Assembly: GCA_031263945.1 (NCBI GenBank)
Contig: JAISEW010000130.1
Span: 1-7,390 of the forward strand
Origin: Gracilibacteraceae bacterium
GTDB lineage: Bacteria; Bacillota; Desulfitobacteriia; Desulfitobacteriales; Syntrophobotulaceae
Reading direction: 5' to 3'
DNA length: 7,390 nt
The translations under genes were made by a program, and so were the position numbers. The notes below the pieces were generated by a model that was not told the origin of the DNA, searched no databases, and worked only from the letters and a program-made list of their open reading frames with translations. Positions 5,377-7,390 of this stretch are shown one piece after another (the stretch's first letter is position 1; each line of letters opens with the position of its first letter).

Positions 5377-6378
5377 ATGAACGATAAAACCAAAAACATC
5401 ATCGGCAATTACTTACGCGGCCGGCTGCGCTGCACGGAATTCGCCCTGACCAACGCCTGCATCGCCAAATGCACGTTTTGCAATATATGGAAACAGAAGC
5501 CCAAGGTTTTCGTCGATCGGGAAAAAGCGCTCACGGCTATCGACCGGCTGGCTGATTTCGGCGTCTCCCACATAACGCTGACCGGCGGCGAGCCGCTCCT
5601 GCACCCGCATGTGATCGAATTTGCCGCCCGCGCCACCAAACGCCGCGTCAACAACGCCGTGCTGCTGGCCGCCCCCGCCCTCCTTTTGCGCAAAGAGACC
5701 CCGCGCCGTCTGGAGGACGCCGGCTGCGACCTCGTCAGCATCTCTTTTGATTCGGGTGATCCCGCGACCATGGCCGCTTCCCGTCAAATCCCGAATATCA
5801 TGGACGAAATGAAAAAAGCGATGGAAGCTTTGAAGCAAACCGCCCTGAAGACCATGGCCTCCGTGCTGATCTGGAACGAAAACCACGACAAAATGGAGGA
5901 CGTGTGCCGCGAAGCGCAGGATATGGGCTTTGATTTTATTTCCCTCAATTATCCAACTTTTTCCAATTCAGACGTCTACGAACTGGGCGGCGACGGGATC
6001 AGCCTGCCGCGCTCCAGAGTGATCGAAGCGATGGAAGACGCCATCCGCCTCATTCAGTCGCGTAAATACCGCATCATCAACTCCGTCCGCTCCATGCGCA
6101 ATATAATCGACTATCTGAAAGATCCCGCCACGGCGAAATTCCCTTGTTTCGGCGGCACGCGCGTGCTGTTCGTGGACTGGTTTTTCAATGTGCATCCCTG
6201 TATGCAGCTGCCGGATGTGCAGGGCAATATCCTGACCATGGCGGAAAAAGACCTCTCCCGCCCGGCCTGCAACGATTGCAACATGAGCTGGTACCGCGAT
6301 TTCAGCATGCTGCACAGCGGGTGGCGCTCCATCCCCGCTCTTTGGGAATCAGTGACCGGCAATCGCGGACTCCTTTAG
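5377..6378 (+). CDS. Radical SAM protein with SPASM-like C-terminal cysteine cluster
   Basis: A 333-residue radical S-adenosylmethionine enzyme of unassigned function. The CxxxCxxC motif that holds the catalytic [4Fe-4S] cluster is C28, C32, C35 in TNACIAKCTFCNIW, and the SAM-binding GGE motif is TGGEPLL at 69-75. The (beta/alpha) barrel continues to about 240. A second set of cysteines follows: C257, C275 (NVHPCMQLPD), C298 and C301 (CNDC). This C-x17-C-x22-C-xx-C layout resembles a SPASM/Twitch auxiliary cluster region with four possible ligands, and the FVDWFFNVHPCMQLP segment matches the usual 'x-G-x-hhPC' style. Such proteins often modify peptides, but HpnH-like and other functions exist. 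No short precursor-peptide gene is evident nearby. The ATG at 5377 is one base after the upstream stop, with GGAAGAG ahead, so it is likely coupled to the transglycosylase gene. An in-frame start at 5302 would overlap that gene and adds residues foreign to the family. Confidence 0.88.
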   Translation: MNDKTKNIIGNYLRGRLRCTEFALTNACIAKCTFCNIWKQKPKVFVDREKALTAIDRLADFGVSHITLTGGEPLLHPHVIEFAARATKRRVNNAVLLAAPALLLRKETPRRLEDAGCDLVSISFDSGDPATMAASRQIPNIMDEMKKAMEALKQTALKTMASVLIWNENHDKMEDVCREAQDMGFDFISLNYPTFSNSDVYELGGDGISLPRSRVIEAMEDAIRLIQSRKYRIINSVRSMRNIIDYLKDPATAKFPCFGGTRVLFVDWFFNVHPCMQLPDVQGNILTMAEKDLSRPACNDCNMSWYRDFSMLHSGWRSIPALWESVTGNRGLL

Positions 6379-6394
6379 GACGGGAAGGCGCGGC

Positions 6395-7201
6395 GTGAAA
6401 CAAAAATCGCGGCTGGACGTGCTGCTGACGGAACGCGGGCTGGCGCCCAGCCGGGAAAAAGCGCGAGCCCTCGTCATGGCGGGACATGTTTACACGGGGA
6501 CGGAGCGGCTGGACAAACCCGGCCATCTTTGCGCCTTGGATATTCCGCTGACTGTGCGCGGCGACCCGCCGCCATATGTATCCCGCGGCGGACTGAAGCT
6601 GGCGCGGGCCGTCGAGGTGTTCGCCCTGGACTTCACCGGCGCCGTCGTCGCGGATCTGGGCGCTTCCACCGGCGGTTTTACGGATTGCGCCCTGCAAAAC
6701 GGCGCCTTGCGCGTGTACGCCGTGGACGTCGGTTACGGCCAGCTGGACTGGCGGCTGCGGCAGGACGACCGCGTCCGCTGTCTGGAACGGACGAACGCGC
6801 GCTACCTGACGGAGGATAGCCTAGGCGAAAAAGCCGCTGTCGCCGTATGCGACGTCTCGTTCATTTCCGTGACAAAAATCCTGCCTGCCATGCGGCGTGT
6901 CCTGTGTGAAGACGGGCAAGCGGTCGTCCTGATCAAACCGCAGTTTGAGGCGGGCCGTCTTTACGTCGGAAAACGGGGCGTCGTCAAAGATCCGTGTGTC
7001 CACGCCGCCGTTATCCAAACCGTTTTGACAGCGGCGGCCCGCGAGGGCTTCGTGGCGCGGGGGCTCACTTATTCGCCGCTGCGCGGGCCGGAAGGCAATA
7101 TAGAATATCTGGTCTGGTTCGGTTTGACCGGCGACGGCGGTTTTGACGAATCCGCCGTAAAAGCGGTGGTCACGGCAGCGGCGGCGCTGCCCTTCAAATA
7201 A
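6395..7201 (+). CDS. tlyA: TlyA-family rRNA (cytidine-2'-O)-methyltransferase
   Basis: TlyA enzymes methylate the 2'-hydroxyl of cytidine in rRNA (C1920 of 23S, and in some species C1409 of 16S); older annotations call them hemolysin A. The 268-residue product has an N-terminal S4 RNA-binding domain (about 5-62, SRLDVLLTERGLAPSREKAR) and an FtsJ/RrmJ-like Rossmann methyltransferase domain. The SAM loop is ADLGASTGGFTDC at 86-98. The expected K-D-K-E catalytic set can be placed at K68 (GGLKL), D153 (CDVSFIS), K181 (LIKPQFEAG) and E237 (NIEYL). The start is a GTG at 6395 preceded by GGGAAGG, 16 bases after the radical SAM stop. The gene is commonly found near xseB, ispA, dxs and nadK; none of these is visible here. 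Shorter termini suggest the 23S-only type, but I am unsure. Confidence 0.95.
   Translation: MKQKSRLDVLLTERGLAPSREKARALVMAGHVYTGTERLDKPGHLCALDIPLTVRGDPPPYVSRGGLKLARAVEVFALDFTGAVVADLGASTGGFTDCALQNGALRVYAVDVGYGQLDWRLRQDDRVRCLERTNARYLTEDSLGEKAAVAVCDVSFISVTKILPAMRRVLCEDGQAVVLIKPQFEAGRLYVGKRGVVKDPCVHAAVIQTVLTAAAREGFVARGLTYSPLRGPEGNIEYLVWFGLTGDGGFDESAVKAVVTAAAALPFK
7174..7191. other. GC-rich hairpin at the tlyA 3' end
   Basis: GGCAGCG at 7174-7180 pairs perfectly with CGCTGCC at 7185-7191 around a four-base loop, inside the last codons of tlyA. Neither strand has a T-run right after it, so it is not a standard intrinsic terminator. It may still protect 3' ends or slow polymerase between the converging genes. 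Confidence 0.35.
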
Positions 7202-7204
7202 AAA

Positions 7205-7390
7205 TCATAAATCGTGGCGCGGGTTTTTTTGGACGATATTGATCCCGTTGGAGATAGCCGCTATGATGTCGGCCTTAGCTTGCGTGGACATGGCGCGGGC
7301 GCGGGCAAAAGCGTTCCCGGCCGAGGAAACTACATAACGCGGCGGCAGATTATTCAGGGCATAGGCCCGGATGTCCGCGACGCAACGGGA
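7205..7390 (-). CDS. comFB: ComFB-like late competence family protein, C-terminal part
   Basis: The last 61 codons of a gene that enters from the right edge, too short to stand out as an open frame. The visible residues include CVADIRAYALNNLPPRYVVS, then AMSTQAKADIIAAI and the ending VQKNPRHDL. The C-x-DVxAxALNxLPPxYVVS pattern and the terminal NPRH are characteristic of the ComFB family, small proteins of about 90-110 residues first named in the B. subtilis comF operon. The molecular role is poorly defined; homologues have recently been reported to bind cyclic dinucleotides, which I cite from memory. Neither comFA nor comFC is visible. It converges on tlyA with only three bases between stop codons. 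The N-terminal part and start are outside the window. Confidence 0.85.
   Translation of the reverse strand, partial: SRCVADIRAYALNNLPPRYVVSSAGNAFARARAMSTQAKADIIAAISNGINIVQKNPRHDL

Noticed and set aside
5409..6697. Several minus-strand open frames opposite the radical SAM gene and the start of tlyA
   Set aside because: They lie opposite conserved radical SAM and S4 domain codons and have no family resemblance of their own.
7208..7230. T7 run on the plus strand after tlyA considered as a terminator
   Set aside because: No stem can be drawn immediately before it; the preceding GGCGCGGG has no complementary partner nearby.

Overview
The window looks like chromosomal DNA from a fairly GC-rich member of the Bacillota (Firmicutes). 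Three things point there: a YacL-type membrane PIN-TRAM gene directly followed by ispD and ispF (a classic Firmicute arrangement), a secreted protein carrying cell-wall-binding type 2 (CWB2) repeats, and a ComFB gene. Strong AGGAGG-type ribosome binding sites and an extended -10 promoter style also fit. A finer assignment (Clostridia or Negativicutes) cannot be made from this sequence. Nothing looks like an insertion sequence, phage, CRISPR array, rRNA or tRNA. No gene-free stretch exceeds 300 bases; the longest gap is the 148-base divergent promoter region at 3282-3429.

Left half, minus strand, read from 3281 down to 1: a YacL-like membrane PIN-TRAM protein, ispD, ispF, pyrE, and the first 85 codons of an AAA/RecF-like ATPase that runs out of the window. 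The first four genes overlap by 11, 4 and 20 bases and the ATPase starts 28 bases after pyrE, so this reads as one operon. IspD and IspF are steps 3 and 5 of the MEP isoprenoid pathway; PyrE makes OMP in pyrimidine synthesis. The ATPase is clearly lower in GC (about 46% by hand count) than pyrE and ispD and may be a later arrival.

Centre, 3282-3429: an AT-rich divergent promoter region. It holds a well-formed promoter for rpsT on the plus strand, an extended -10 for the yacL operon on the minus strand, and a perfect 10-base inverted repeat lying across the two -35 zones.

Right half, plus strand: rpsT (ribosomal protein S20), a secreted lytic-transglycosylase-like protein with three C-terminal CWB2 repeats, an unassigned radical SAM protein with a second cysteine cluster, and tlyA (rRNA 2'-O-methyltransferase with S4 domain). 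Gaps are 29, 1 and 16 bases with no clear terminator, so read-through from the rpsT promoter is plausible. At the right edge the 3' end of a comFB homologue comes in from the other strand, its stop only 3 bases from that of tlyA.

Most of the window is housekeeping. The parts worth a second look are the transglycosylase-CWB2 fusion beside the orphan radical SAM gene, the shared inverted repeat between the divergent promoters, and the truncated low-GC ATPase at the left edge. I did not find a convincing new system that is complete inside the window.
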